A DNA stretch of 64,000 nucleotides from a virus, in IMG/VR virus record IMGVR_UViG_3300021091_004142, positions 1 to 64,000 of that record. The stretch is one strand, 5' to 3'. Both the position numbers and the translations under genes were made by a program. A model generated the notes under the pieces. That model had not been told where the DNA came from, did no database searches, and saw only the letters and a program-made list of their open reading frames with translations. This document shows positions 41,107 to 50,318 of the stretch, one piece after another (positions within the stretch are counted from its first letter, which is position 1; each line of letters opens with the position of its first letter).

Positions 41107-42795
41107 TTACTTCCATTTCTTATTTGAAGCTATTTTGTTTTCAAGCCATTTCGGTTTGGGATTAGCTTCATAATACTTTGTTATGATGTTGCTTGCAATA
41201 CCTTTGGTCATATCTGCAGTCAAAGGTACACCAATTCTTTTGAGCAACCTTTTCTGCTTGTCAGTTGGTTCATCATGTCTCCAAACAGATTGATTATCAA
41301 TTAAATTTACGCTGGAAGATCTATTGTTTATGACCCACCTGTCGCTTCTTGCAAAAGCTTCCCTAATATCAGCTGGGTATCCTAATACGGTCTCATTAGG
41401 AACAGTATTGAACCCAACTTTTTGTATGTGCACAACAGACAATCTTCCAAGAGTGTCTGTGTGTATCTTTAAAGATTCGTTGTTTCCAATGCCCAATCTG
41501 TATTCATCCTGTGCAGTTTCAGCCCAAACAAAAGTTGAATATTGTAATATGAACTGATTAGGTGGTGGCGGCATGAACAAATCAATTCTCTTGTACGCTA
41601 AATCAATGTCCTGTGGTTTAAGCACCCTAACGGCCTCTCCTGGGCAGTAGGCTTCCAGTTCCTTGTACTTGTTGGCAACATCGACCAAATCTTGACCTTG
41701 CAGGTCAAAATCTGGCGGCATGCCCAACAATGTGGGGAGACCCAAAGGCTTTTTGCCTTTCGTGGTATCGGCTACGTCTATGATCATGCAATTGTTTTTT
41801 CCCTCAAATAGACGGGTTCCACGACCGACTATCTGAGTGTACAACAATGATGATCGTGTTGGTCTAGCCAATATAACGACCTCTACAGAAGGCTCGTCAA
41901 AGCCCTCGGTTAATACACCCACATTGACGACTACTTTTATTTTTCCAGAACGAAAATCATTGAAAGTAGATTGTCTTTGTTCGTCTGGAGTGTCGCCAAG
42001 AACTACTCGTACAGGTGTCCCTTGTCTCGCAAAGGATGCGGCCAGGTCTTTTGCGTGCTGTACTCCAGCGGCAAATACGAGGGCTTTTTTATCTTTTGCA
42101 ATCTCCAGATAAGACTTAACAACAAGATTGTTACGGTAAGGATTATTGATAGTATCTTCCAATTGAGACGCGATATAATCGCCATTTGTTGTCTCCACTT
42201 CCGAAATGTCAGTGTCTGTGTTTATTCTATAACCTACTAACCTACAAAGATATCCTTCTTGAATTAAATCAAGAATATTTTTATAGTAAACTATCTCGTC
42301 GAAAACATCTGTCAATCTTACCGAATCACTTCGTTGTGGTGTAGCGGTAACGCCCAAAAGAAGATTGGGATCAAAATAATCCAATATTCTTCTGTACGTT
42401 GTGGCTGCAGCATGATGTGCTTCGTCCACGACTATAGTCTTAAAATAATTTTTAGAAAATTTATTTATTCTGTTAGAATCTGACCTACCAAGAGTTTGCA
42501 CAGAAGCAACTACAACGTCACAGAGTTCTGCAGTTTGTTCTGCTTTTTCTGTTTGAACATCCAGATCAGGATTGGACCATAAAATTTTGTCCTTGGCCTG
42601 TTCTAGAAGTTCACCTCTGTGGGCAAGAACGAGCATCGGTAAAGCATCGGGTATAGTTTGGGGTAGATGACTAAATACAACTGTTTTACCTGAACCAGTC
42701 GGAAGAACTATCAGCTGTCTAAAAATATTCTTGTCAATATTATTGACTATTGCATCTAGCGCTTCCTGTTGATATGGTCTAAGTTGTATAGTCAC
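41107..42795 (-). CDS. SF2 DEAD/DEAH-type helicase
   Basis: 562 aa. Motif I LPTGSGKTVV (about 31-40), motif II VVDEAHHA (about 122-129), motif III GVTATPQRSD, and motif VI QIVGRGTRLF (about 320-330). This is the RecA-like pair of ComFA/UvsW/type-III-restriction-like helicases. A ~200-aa C-terminal region without known domain follows. Likely acts in recombination-dependent replication or branch migration. Thirteen bases separate it from the preceding gene. Confidence 0.92.
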   Translation of the reverse strand: MTIQLRPYQQEALDAIVNNIDKNIFRQLIVLPTGSGKTVVFSHLPQTIPDALPMLVLAHRGELLEQAKDKILWSNPDLDVQTEKAEQTAELCDVVVASVQTLGRSDSNRINKFSKNYFKTIVVDEAHHAAATTYRRILDYFDPNLLLGVTATPQRSDSVRLTDVFDEIVYYKNILDLIQEGYLCRLVGYRINTDTDISEVETTNGDYIASQLEDTINNPYRNNLVVKSYLEIAKDKKALVFAAGVQHAKDLAASFARQGTPVRVVLGDTPDEQRQSTFNDFRSGKIKVVVNVGVLTEGFDEPSVEVVILARPTRSSLLYTQIVGRGTRLFEGKNNCMIIDVADTTKGKKPLGLPTLLGMPPDFDLQGQDLVDVANKYKELEAYCPGEAVRVLKPQDIDLAYKRIDLFMPPPPNQFILQYSTFVWAETAQDEYRLGIGNNESLKIHTDTLGRLSVVHIQKVGFNTVPNETVLGYPADIREAFARSDRWVINNRSSSVNLIDNQSVWRHDEPTDKQKRLLKRIGVPLTADMTKGIASNIITKYYEANPKPKWLENKIASNKKWK

Positions 42796-42802
42796 AACTC
42801 TC

Positions 42803-42991
42803 CTAACTATATGACTCTTGATATTCGTACGACACAGACTCGGTCATCATGTCTTCTACTTGTTCGTCAGAAACAGTGTCGATCTTAACATAATAAACTA
42901 CGGTTTTGTCTTTTAATGTTATATATTCTTTTTCTGTTTTTATATTTTGTTTGTTTTTTTGCATATTTTCATTTACTCTTACTGTAATCAA
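42803..42991 (-). CDS. hypothetical protein, 62 aa
   Basis: Basic start (MQKNKQNIKTEKEYITL) and acidic tail (VEDMMTESVSYEYQESYS). Overlaps the next gene by 23 bp. Unknown. Confidence 0.45.
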   Translation of the reverse strand: MITVRVNENMQKNKQNIKTEKEYITLKDKTVVYYVKIDTVSDEQVEDMMTESVSYEYQESYS

Positions 42992-43574
42992 TATACGTTA
43001 TATTCATATTCTTAAATGATCTAAATTGATAATGCATTGATGTATAGTACGATAACAAATCATTTATACTGAACGGAGGTTTATCAAGATGTGTATAAGC
43101 ATAAAGCAATTCTATCATCTCCTGAGTAACTCCGTCGTGATCCTTTAGATCTATCTCCTTTGAACTTTGTTGGGCAGTGTCCCAAACTACTTCTTTGTCG
43201 TTCAAAGTGTAAGGAAGAAAGACTACGCCGGCCGATTTGTCACCCACAAAATAACAATGCAAACAATTGTTAACATCTTTAGAATCTTTAGATTTATACG
43301 TAGAATCAAGCACAAGCACACATGCTTCTGCATGCACAGCACTGTAAGAATACATCATCTCTGCAATGCAAGACTTGAAATCCGTTTCATCTACATAAGA
43401 TCTGGCCACAATACCAAAAATCTTGTCTCCAAAGAAATCGAAAAATACCAATCTAGGGCGATAAGCAGCATTGTTAGTTAGCTTAACGTGGTCACTAAAA
43501 GAACTAGTGATATTTTTTATTTCTTCTTCTGGACTATTTACATAGTCTTGTAAAGAAGGATACTTAATCGCCAT
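42969..43574 (-). CDS. hypothetical protein, 201 aa
   Basis: Alternating strands and helices (RPRLVFFDFFGDKIFGIVAR; EACVLVLDSTYKS). It has the layout of an alpha/beta sandwich but no motif I can name. Nine bases after the next gene's stop. Confidence 0.5.
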   Translation of the reverse strand: MAIKYPSLQDYVNSPEEEIKNITSSFSDHVKLTNNAAYRPRLVFFDFFGDKIFGIVARSYVDETDFKSCIAEMMYSYSAVHAEACVLVLDSTYKSKDSKDVNNCLHCYFVGDKSAGVVFLPYTLNDKEVVWDTAQQSSKEIDLKDHDGVTQEMIELLYAYTHLDKPPFSINDLLSYYTSMHYQFRSFKNMNITYIDYSKSK

Positions 43575-43582
43575 AATATTTT

Positions 43583-43963
43583 CTACGATCCTTTGATTAT
43601 ACTATTGAATACGACAGAATCTTTGAGCATGTCAAAGAAAGCATAAGTAATATAAACATACAAAGCTGTCCACAATGCAGCAGTAACTACTGCACCGGAA
43701 GACAACAATACCAAGAACGTCAATGCATAAGCGATGCTTTCTACTACCCATGTAGCAACAAGAACGCCTGTTTTTGACTCTGTTCTTTTCACGTAGTTTA
43801 CGGTCTTTTTGGTGTATTTACCAATCTTATAAACTATTCCCTTACGTGACTCAGGATGATAGTCAATAATAGTTGGCTCAACTCTAGGTGAAGAAATTAA
43901 AGTCCGCAAAACGTCCAACATTTTGTCAACGTCGGATGTTTTGGTGTATACTGTAGTCGTCAC
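43583..43963 (-). CDS. two-TM membrane protein, 126 aa
   Basis: Start placed at GTG 43963 with AAAGGAG upstream; longer starts would read through the iteron array. Two hydrophobic helices near the C-terminus (VVESIAYALTFLVLLSSGAVV region). Its promoter is likely within or next to the array. Confidence 0.55.
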   Translation of the reverse strand: MTTTVYTKTSDVDKMLDVLRTLISSPRVEPTIIDYHPESRKGIVYKIGKYTKKTVNYVKRTESKTGVLVATWVVESIAYALTFLVLLSSGAVVTAALWTALYVYITYAFFDMLKDSVVFNSIIKGS

Positions 43964-44038
43964 TTTGTGACTCCTTTGTGGTTGGTAGGGTCGGAATGGG
44001 TGGTATGGGTCCACTCGTTCCGATCCTTTTATTTGAAA

Positions 44039-44388
44039 TGGTTCATTTTTCGTACGTGTTACAATCAAAGGTGTTGATTCATTTCTACCTAATGATACAT
44101 GTTTCGATGTGTGATTCATTCAGGTGGTTTGCTACGAATTCATCCTGATGATTCATTCCCAGTAATTGTTACAAATCAATGACTATAATTCATTCGTGCA
44201 TCATGTTCAAAATCGTTGTTAGTGATTCATTTACTGCGTTTGTTACAAATCGGCGAAAATGATTCATTCGCTTTACATGTTACCATTAAATGTTTGTGAT
44301 TCATTCCTCAGACATGATACTAATCCCAAATGATGATTCATTCATAGATCTTGTTACAAATTGAAATCAATGATTCACTCCGGTGAAC
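44039..44388. repeat. 37-bp iteron array, ten boxes
   Basis: Box A (consensus TGATTCATTC) begins at 44039, 44075, 44112, 44149, 44186, 44223, 44260, 44297, 44334 and 44371: an exact 37-bp period after the first 36-bp step. Between boxes A lies box B (consensus TGTTACAAAT) with 8-9 variable bases on each side. Box cores TGA-T-TCA and TGT-T-ACA are each dyads. The region is a 455-bp gap with no gene. Candidate replication origin, partition site or multi-copy operator. Confidence 0.9.
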
Positions 44389-44418
44389 GGCACTCTCTTC
44401 AGGCTACGGTTAAAAATA

Positions 44419-44952
44419 TTATTCAGATAACGGGTATTGAATCTTGATCTGCTGATACCGCTGGGTCTCAATATTGGACACATTCCAAAGGTTGATAGCC
44501 CAACGTTGCGGATCTACGTTCTCAACCCAATGAACATTTTTACTGTTGAAGGAAAATACCTCTCCTCCAACAAGATCGATCTTTTCGACCTGTTCTTTTT
44601 CCCCCATGCACCAAGTAACTCTACCCAAGTTAATACTTATTGCATGGGCGCACAAAGCTGATGCATCTCTATGTGGGCCTATCTGACCACCCTTTGACAC
44701 CAAACCAAAGTCAGGGCTGAACTTATGAGGTCGACATATCGACTGTATATAAGTCCATATTCTTTGGTCTCTATGTCCGGGTAACCATGGTCTAGATGCA
44801 GTAAGAGGCGCTTCGTACTGAAGCCACAATCTTCTGCGTCCAGGCGCATATCTAGATACATCGGTAACCAATAGTGGATCAAGATGTTCGTCGAAATAAC
44901 TTACGATTGTACTCACTACATCAGAATGTATTTTCGTTAACATTTGTGTCAT
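44419..44952 (-). CDS. 2OG-Fe(II) oxygenase-like protein
   Basis: 177 aa. GPHRDAS (about 88-94) gives H-x-D, NVHWVENVD the distal His, and PQRWAINLWN the Arg for 2-oxoglutarate. The layout matches aspartyl/asparaginyl hydroxylase-like and P4H-like phage oxygenases. Substrate unknown; protein or nucleic-acid modification is possible. Confidence 0.7.
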   Translation of the reverse strand: MTQMLTKIHSDVVSTIVSYFDEHLDPLLVTDVSRYAPGRRRLWLQYEAPLTASRPWLPGHRDQRIWTYIQSICRPHKFSPDFGLVSKGGQIGPHRDASALCAHAISINLGRVTWCMGEKEQVEKIDLVGGEVFSFNSKNVHWVENVDPQRWAINLWNVSNIETQRYQQIKIQYPLSE

Positions 44953-44991
44953 ATTATCCTCCGGTATTTTGGGTCAAAACAAAGAAGTTAT

Positions 44992-45918
44992 TTATTTGTC
45001 CAAAATGATGTATCCGGAAGAAACACCGTCCACTGCTTGATGATAATTCGGCACTTCGATCATATGAGAATGACCGCCATGCTGAATGACATAAGGTCGG
45101 GGTGCGCGTACGGGAGTACCCTGAAGATTAGTGTGGTAATCTTCGTACCACACCGTATGGAAATGAGACAAAAAGATCTTGGCAGCAAAGCGACGTGCCT
45201 GACCATCTATCTGACCGTCAGGTAAATAACCTTCCTGCAGTCTGCGACGGGTAGGATTGTTCTTCTTCCATTGTTTCTGCTCCAAGATTGACTTGGCTCT
45301 TTCGGAATATGTTCCAGATTCGTTCAACTGTACACGACGTGCTTTGTCCTGCAGATACAACTTGCCATAAAAGCACTGGTCGCGACCAGAGAACTTCATG
45401 AAACTCTGTCCAATTTTCCAAACGAGAGTCTTTAGATCTGCGTTATAAGGGCGCTTTTCGCCCTTCTGCCAAACAACCGTGGGATCCATTCCAGCGAAAC
45501 GCCAAATGCTACCAGCAGTATGGGCCTTGGAAATGTCAATGTTGGACAACAATCCAGCGGTGATTACCGGACCTATGCCGTACTGGGAAAGTGCCCATCG
45601 TCCGGCCAAGTACTTGCCACTGAAGTGCTTGAATGGATCAACCAACGACTGCTCCATGTACTTCATGTTGATAGCCATGTGTTCGTTCATTTGATTCGGC
45701 TTTTCGCGTTTGGCCAATTCTCTGGACTGGGCTGCAATCGCAATGCGTGCATCCTGCAGTCGATAATAGGCCTTGACCAATTCCCGAACAGTGTGAGGAT
45801 CTTCGGGATAAGTCATCTTGCGAACGTCCTTCACGAAATTTCTCCACAAAGGAACGTTGATCTCCAAATCAGAACCAATTTCATCTTGCTGCATTTGAAT
45901 CTCTGTATCTTTATTCAT
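44992..45918 (-). CDS. protein with IS110/IS116 transposase-like HhH domain
   Basis: 308 aa. YGIGPVITAGLLSNIDI (about 112-128), RFAGMDPTVVWQKGEKRPYN and an Arg-rich helix match the C-terminal Transposase_20 part of IS110-family recombinases. The N-terminal DEDD catalytic domain is missing, and there are no bordering repeats. I therefore read it as a domesticated DNA-binding protein rather than an active IS. Confidence 0.6.
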   Translation of the reverse strand: MNKDTEIQMQQDEIGSDLEINVPLWRNFVKDVRKMTYPEDPHTVRELVKAYYRLQDARIAIAAQSRELAKREKPNQMNEHMAINMKYMEQSLVDPFKHFSGKYLAGRWALSQYGIGPVITAGLLSNIDISKAHTAGSIWRFAGMDPTVVWQKGEKRPYNADLKTLVWKIGQSFMKFSGRDQCFYGKLYLQDKARRVQLNESGTYSERAKSILEQKQWKKNNPTRRRLQEGYLPDGQIDGQARRFAAKIFLSHFHTVWYEDYHTNLQGTPVRAPRPYVIQHGGHSHMIEVPNYHQAVDGVSSGYIILDK

Positions 45919-45950
45919 ATAATATACTTACCTTTCATATATTGTTGTTA

Positions 45951-48536
45951 TTAATATCTTGATACGCTGGAAGTTCTGGTGAACTTGATCGTGGGTGTGA
46001 ACACAACTTCCGTGTCCTGACGATGTGCTTCTTGGAAAGACATCGGGTCGTGATAGATGTGCTTGTCGTACTGCCATTTGTCGCTCTTGAACGTGTTTAC
46101 GTCCACATCGCCGTCCGCTTTCGGGGTGAAAAAGACGGTGCTTGCAATACCGTAAAACTGTAATGCAGACTCCAAATAAGGATAAACGAATCGATTCATT
46201 ACGATCTGATCCGTAACCTTACCTGCAGATGTGGGAACGTTCAAAGAAACCGAATACATGGACAACACAAAATCATGCTTGTCTTCTATACGCTGGAAAG
46301 AATTAATGATATTAACAATCTCAGTGTACATTGACTCCCATGATCCTCTGACTATGTTGCCAGTTGATTGCGTGGTTTCAGAAATATTGACCTGATAGAT
46401 CTTGCTACGAAAGTCCTTTACCGTGGAAAGTGCCTGAAAGTAGAGGCGTTGGGCGAGATCATGTACGATCTGCGGTGGCTTAGCGTTTAGCTGCGCCCAA
46501 TTGCGTACTTTCTGGCAATACTCCGAATACTTTTGTGAACAAAGTAGATTCATTTGTGTTATCTTACCGTCGTGCAGTACGATCTCTTCTCCGTCCTTCA
46601 GATAACGTTTGAAACCTCGTTTCAGCCAAACATTCGTGTCTATTGGTTGTGCGGAATCGATGATCTCTCTGACGATCTTCTTGGCTTCTTCGTCAATCGC
46701 AAGTACATCCTCTGCAAAGTCGGGGTTGATGCACTTGTCAATTGCCTTTTCCATAGAACAAAGTTGGACTGGACGATGTTTGTGAATGATCAAAGAATGA
46801 ACCATTGCGGCATTGACGTAACCTCCGACATTGCCGCCGGTCATGGCGACTTTGATATCTGAAATGACGTCGTCTTGTGTATACAAGCCGGTTTTCTTGG
46901 ACTTCTTAACGTGTTCGGATGGAAATCCAGTATAACGTACTTCTTTATCACGAATACATTCACTGAGTCGTTTTGGCCATCCGCGCCCGGAAACGGTGGG
47001 GAACTTGATCGGAGTGCCATCTGCTTTGTGCCAAGTGGGTGACCATTGGCCCTCTACATACCGAAAGATCGAGTACTCACCGATACCGTTTGGTGAACGG
47101 CATACGATGACGACTTTTTGTCCGTCAAATTTCCCGCCTTCCATGGTGCGGTAGAACAGCTTGAAATAATCGTCCTCGTCGTGGCCGCCGTGCGACTCGT
47201 ACATCTCGAGCCAATCAGCGTCGTTGACGACGTGAACGCCTATCTCGTTGATACGAATGATTTGACCCTGTTCCACCTGTACGCTCAGCTCATAGCCAGC
47301 CATATGTGCCAACGACTCTGGTATCACCTGTTCGTAGACAGAACAAGGAATGGGAACCCGAGACTGGTATGGTTTTGCGTGGCTGGTTGCCAATGTTTCA
47401 AAGAGCCAAGGTGAATCGGTTATCTTCATTCCAGAGGATACCCATCGGTAACCAACGTACGACATTCTAGAGTTGGCCTCTTCGTCTTCTGCGTCTGCGA
47501 GGTTACGGAACTGTCGTTTGTAGATTTCACGCCAGTTCGTAAGCAGACGACAGTTGACCGCATCATCAAACATTTTCTTGTACTCTTCGTCTAGCCAGAA
47601 CTCCATGTCTGACTGGCGAAACAGATTTGGAAGGTTGATGAGCGTTTGGTCGTCGGTGATTACTCGTTCGTGGGAACCTTGCGGCTCTGCAATGAATTTG
47701 AATCCGTTTTCATACTTGATTTCTGACTTGATGTTATCCTGGGAAGTGATGATATCAACTCCCTCAGGTAGGTTGTCAGAAACTATGCAATTACCCTTGA
47801 GGAAACCCTTATCGAAAACGATGCGGGCATTGTATACTTTCTGCTTCAAGAGATTGCGTACCAGCTTCTTGCGAATCCGCCAATCGTAATAATACTCTTT
47901 GGTGTCGGTGGTCTTTGAGGGTTCGTATACCGGCAAGTTGGCTACAGCACGCTGTATCAACTTTGAAGATACGACAAAACCACCGTCCAACAAGCGAGCA
48001 AGAACTTTTGGGTCCTTGAAATCTACACCGGGATAGTCTTGTGACAAAGAAGCTAACATTTCGGGATCATTGAAATTGTATTCTGAATATTGAGTGGGAT
48101 CTACGATCATTACGTTCAACTCGTCCTTGGCAAACGTTGCGTTCAACAGTGCAGGACGGTGAAAAGTCTTGAGTCGTTTCGCAGTCTTGTCTCCGGCGTA
48201 AACTTCGTAACCAAGACGCTTGAATGCCTCTAGCCAACCTGGACACCCCTCGATGATAACGAAGGCCATTTTGTCCTTGTCCACGATTGCATAAGAAATC
48301 TGTGGATGGCGAACGATGGCTTCTGCTATCCGTAATTCGGATGGTGTCTGAGGTATTGGTAGAGTGGCCATTCTAAACGACACAGGTTTTTCCGTAGAAT
48401 GCTGCTCAGAAAGTGCCTGTACGGCTTGACGCAGAAAGCCTGTGTCATAGAAGCCGAACTGGTAATCGTTCATGCTACGCAAAGGACCGTATATTTCTGC
48501 GTTGAGCCGAACTCTTGGTCGATAGGACAATGTCAT
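45951..48536 (-). CDS. large protein with two-barrel RNA polymerase-like motifs, paralogue A
   Basis: 861 aa. In order it shows LLDGGFVVSS (182-191), GFLKGNCIV (244-252), GGHDEDDYFKLF (450-461) and VCRSPNGIGEYSI (478-490). The 880-aa protein at 57229 has the same four blocks in the same order. The blocks resemble DG-x-G-x-[IV]-S, the KG lysine motif and DxDGD of RDR/YonO-type two-barrel polymerases; here the metal motif is DEDD-like. That would make it a divergent RNA polymerase or an inactive partner. The last block after DxDGD is unusual for the family. GC is higher than in the 8-45 kb region. Confidence 0.45.
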   Translation of the reverse strand: MTLSYRPRVRLNAEIYGPLRSMNDYQFGFYDTGFLRQAVQALSEQHSTEKPVSFRMATLPIPQTPSELRIAEAIVRHPQISYAIVDKDKMAFVIIEGCPGWLEAFKRLGYEVYAGDKTAKRLKTFHRPALLNATFAKDELNVMIVDPTQYSEYNFNDPEMLASLSQDYPGVDFKDPKVLARLLDGGFVVSSKLIQRAVANLPVYEPSKTTDTKEYYYDWRIRKKLVRNLLKQKVYNARIVFDKGFLKGNCIVSDNLPEGVDIITSQDNIKSEIKYENGFKFIAEPQGSHERVITDDQTLINLPNLFRQSDMEFWLDEEYKKMFDDAVNCRLLTNWREIYKRQFRNLADAEDEEANSRMSYVGYRWVSSGMKITDSPWLFETLATSHAKPYQSRVPIPCSVYEQVIPESLAHMAGYELSVQVEQGQIIRINEIGVHVVNDADWLEMYESHGGHDEDDYFKLFYRTMEGGKFDGQKVVIVCRSPNGIGEYSIFRYVEGQWSPTWHKADGTPIKFPTVSGRGWPKRLSECIRDKEVRYTGFPSEHVKKSKKTGLYTQDDVISDIKVAMTGGNVGGYVNAAMVHSLIIHKHRPVQLCSMEKAIDKCINPDFAEDVLAIDEEAKKIVREIIDSAQPIDTNVWLKRGFKRYLKDGEEIVLHDGKITQMNLLCSQKYSEYCQKVRNWAQLNAKPPQIVHDLAQRLYFQALSTVKDFRSKIYQVNISETTQSTGNIVRGSWESMYTEIVNIINSFQRIEDKHDFVLSMYSVSLNVPTSAGKVTDQIVMNRFVYPYLESALQFYGIASTVFFTPKADGDVDVNTFKSDKWQYDKHIYHDPMSFQEAHRQDTEVVFTPTIKFTRTSSVSRY

Positions 48537-48583
48537 ATAATCTCCATTTTCTCCATAGTTGCGTTGATATGGCTATAAATATA

Positions 48584-48997
48584 CTATCTATTGTTTATTT
48601 TGTTTGCTACCCATCTCAATCCCCAGACGGGAAATGTAATTACTTTTATTACTGTATAAATTACTTTAGCAAGATCTTTGAATGCTTGAACCCATTTTCC
48701 GCGAATATGGGAAAGCATGTTGCCACCATAGCGGGCTGCTTGCTCTGAATCATAATTCCAGTGCAAGAATGCATAACCCGGAATAGATAAAACAGTACCA
48801 AACAAAGCAGCGCCCATAACGACAAGACCTGCGGCTCCAAATAGAAAGCCAAGTACTGATGACAAAGTGATTGAAATGATCATGTTAAACCATTTCAACC
48901 GATGAGCATTTTGTCTCCACCACGGAATATTCACTGCGAGCATCATTTCTACGATAAATGATGATAAACCAAGAACGATCATCATAGTAAGGAACAT
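48584..48997 (-). CDS. membrane protein, 137 aa
   Basis: Hydrophobic segments at about 1-22, 40-62 and 63-82, a soluble middle, and a basic C-terminus (ANKINNR). Downstream of an AAAATAGGGG motif. Unknown. Confidence 0.5.
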   Translation of the reverse strand: MFLTMMIVLGLSSFIVEMMLAVNIPWWRQNAHRLKWFNMIISITLSSVLGFLFGAAGLVVMGAALFGTVLSIPGYAFLHWNYDSEQAARYGGNMLSHIRGKWVQAFKDLAKVIYTVIKVITFPVWGLRWVANKINNR

Positions 48998-49062
48998 ACA
49001 ACTAGCCTTTCTTTAGTTAGATGTTTATGCCATATTTTGAATTAAAATAAAGGGAATAAGAT

Positions 49063-49072
49063 CCCCTATTTT
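49063..49072 (-). promoter_or_regulatory. AAAATAGGGG motif, copy 1
   Basis: Directly after the transglycosylase stop and about 66 bp upstream of the membrane-protein gene at 48997. Confidence 0.5.
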
Positions 49073-49718
49073 AGTCAGATGTCGATACCTTTTTTGGACA
49101 CTTGGAAATATCCCATGTGCAGGGATTCCATGGTGACCATCCTGCTATATCATAAAGAAGTTTACCGGCTTTAAGATTGGTCAATGGATCCAACAAAGGC
49201 TCTTGTGTGCAGACAGACATTCTATTGCATACTGCTGCCCACTTGTTGCGCTTAGTGTTGTAATTGACTCCGTTGATCTGTAACAAGCCTGTGTCTGAAC
49301 GGTGGTTCCATTCAGAAACTCTGGTTATGACACAATTAGAATTTACGACATCACCGCCACGACGGTTGGGACAACCGCCTGACTCGCGTAAGATTATCTG
49401 GCCTAACTTATTCCATGTGTGTTCTGGCCAACCTGCTTGAGCAGCAAGGTATGGTAACCAAGAAATATCACCATGTTTAAATGTTAGTCCGTAATGCTGA
49501 ACGCTATTTATATTAGAACCAATATCTTTAGTTTCATTTAATGAATAAAGATTGTTATGTTGTTGTACGGTGTGATGTGTTTGTACCACAAGGGTACTAG
49601 GGGGCTCCTTAACTTGCTTTGTTTCTTCATGTAACTGATTGACTACAAACAGTCCAGTAAAGTTAACAAAGGTAAGTAAGGTTACTACAAAATATTTTAT
49701 CGCGTTTTGTACTAGCAT
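49071..49718 (-). CDS. membrane-anchored lytic transglycosylase/lysozyme-like protein
   Basis: 215 aa from the ATG at 49718 (AAGGAG upstream). A TM anchor (about 8-27) and a linker precede an SLT/lysozyme-like domain (about 90-205): LGQIILRESGGC (catalytic Glu), SDTGLLQINGVNY, and GKLLYDIAGWSPW. Cleaves peptidoglycan from the outside; second muralytic gene of the window after the GH25 lysin. Confidence 0.8.
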   Translation of the reverse strand: MLVQNAIKYFVVTLLTFVNFTGLFVVNQLHEETKQVKEPPSTLVVQTHHTVQQHNNLYSLNETKDIGSNINSVQHYGLTFKHGDISWLPYLAAQAGWPEHTWNKLGQIILRESGGCPNRRGGDVVNSNCVITRVSEWNHRSDTGLLQINGVNYNTKRNKWAAVCNRMSVCTQEPLLDPLTNLKAGKLLYDIAGWSPWNPCTWDISKCPKKVSTSD

Positions 49719-49814
49719 GCGTTTTCGCTCCTTATCGTCTAGTCTGACAATCAATTAACAATTGTCATTAGTATAACGCAGGTTGCGAACCCGAAGATGT
49801 GCGGACAAAAACGA

Positions 49815-49910
49815 AATGCCCGTCACAGATGGCAGGTTGCCTATCTCCGACTTCACAGTATTGCTCTGTTATGTTAGGGATCTTTTCCCTGCCCGCTGGG
49901 AACGGGCATT
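49815..49910 (-). ncRNA. candidate structured RNA with possible alternative pairing
   Basis: AATGCCCGT (49815-49823) pairs perfectly with ACGGGCATT (49902-49910). Inside are three hairpins: AGATGGCA/TGCCTATCT, ACAG/CTGT and AGGGA/TCCCT. A rival hairpin, TGCCCG/CGGGCA (49890-49908), would break the closing stem. On the minus strand a TTTCGTTTTTG tract follows, as in a terminator. It lies in the 5' region of the transglycosylase gene, so it could be a terminator-type switch or an independent RNA. Confidence 0.55.
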
Positions 49911-49945
49911 ATATCCTTGTATAGTAACCTTATCTAATAATAAAG

Positions 49946-50152
49946 TTAAGAATTAGCAGATGTTGAAGCTTGAACTATGGTGTAAGTACCGTAGGATACA
50001 AGCTGAAATCTGTTTTGATTGGCTCTAATATAATTCAACAAAGTTGGAAGGCTCACTCCGATTTGTTCGCACATCTCTTTTGTTGAAAAAGTATTGTTGA
50101 CGTGTGTGTTGATGAATTGTTCAATTTGTGGTGTTTTTGATGGCTTAGCCAT
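49946..50152 (-). CDS. small HTH protein, 68 aa
   Basis: KEMCEQIGVSLPTLLNYIR forms a HTH; YGTYTIVQA is a wing-like strand. A dedicated regulator near structured RNA and late-type genes. Confidence 0.6.
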   Translation of the reverse strand: MAKPSKTPQIEQFINTHVNNTFSTKEMCEQIGVSLPTLLNYIRANQNRFQLVSYGTYTIVQASTSANS

Positions 50153-50318
50153 TATGGTACTCTCCGTTTAAGGTGTATAAAGGTGTATAAATATTATAGT
50201 GTAGAAGGGTAAAATATGCAAGTTTTGTTGAAATTTATTTTATTTGAATTACAACATATTAATATATATATAGTATGGTTGAGAACAAACCTATATAAAT
50301 TTGACCCATTAACAATTT
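50153..50318. other. non-coding AT-rich gap
   Basis: About 165 bp between the two genes. It holds a direct AAGGTGTATAA repeat (about 50170-50190) just before the HTH gene and otherwise plain AT-rich sequence; probably a promoter region. No gene seen. Confidence 0.35.

Noticed and set aside
44039-44388. CRISPR array
   Set aside because: Period is 37 bp in total with 8-9-bp variable parts; repeats are too short and degenerate for repeats plus ~30-bp spacers, and no cas gene is present.
44992-45918. Intact IS110 insertion
   Set aside because: No catalytic DEDD domain and no element boundaries seen.
49815-49910. An extra tRNA
   Set aside because: Cloverleaf-like but lacks the T-arm TTCGA and proper arm lengths.
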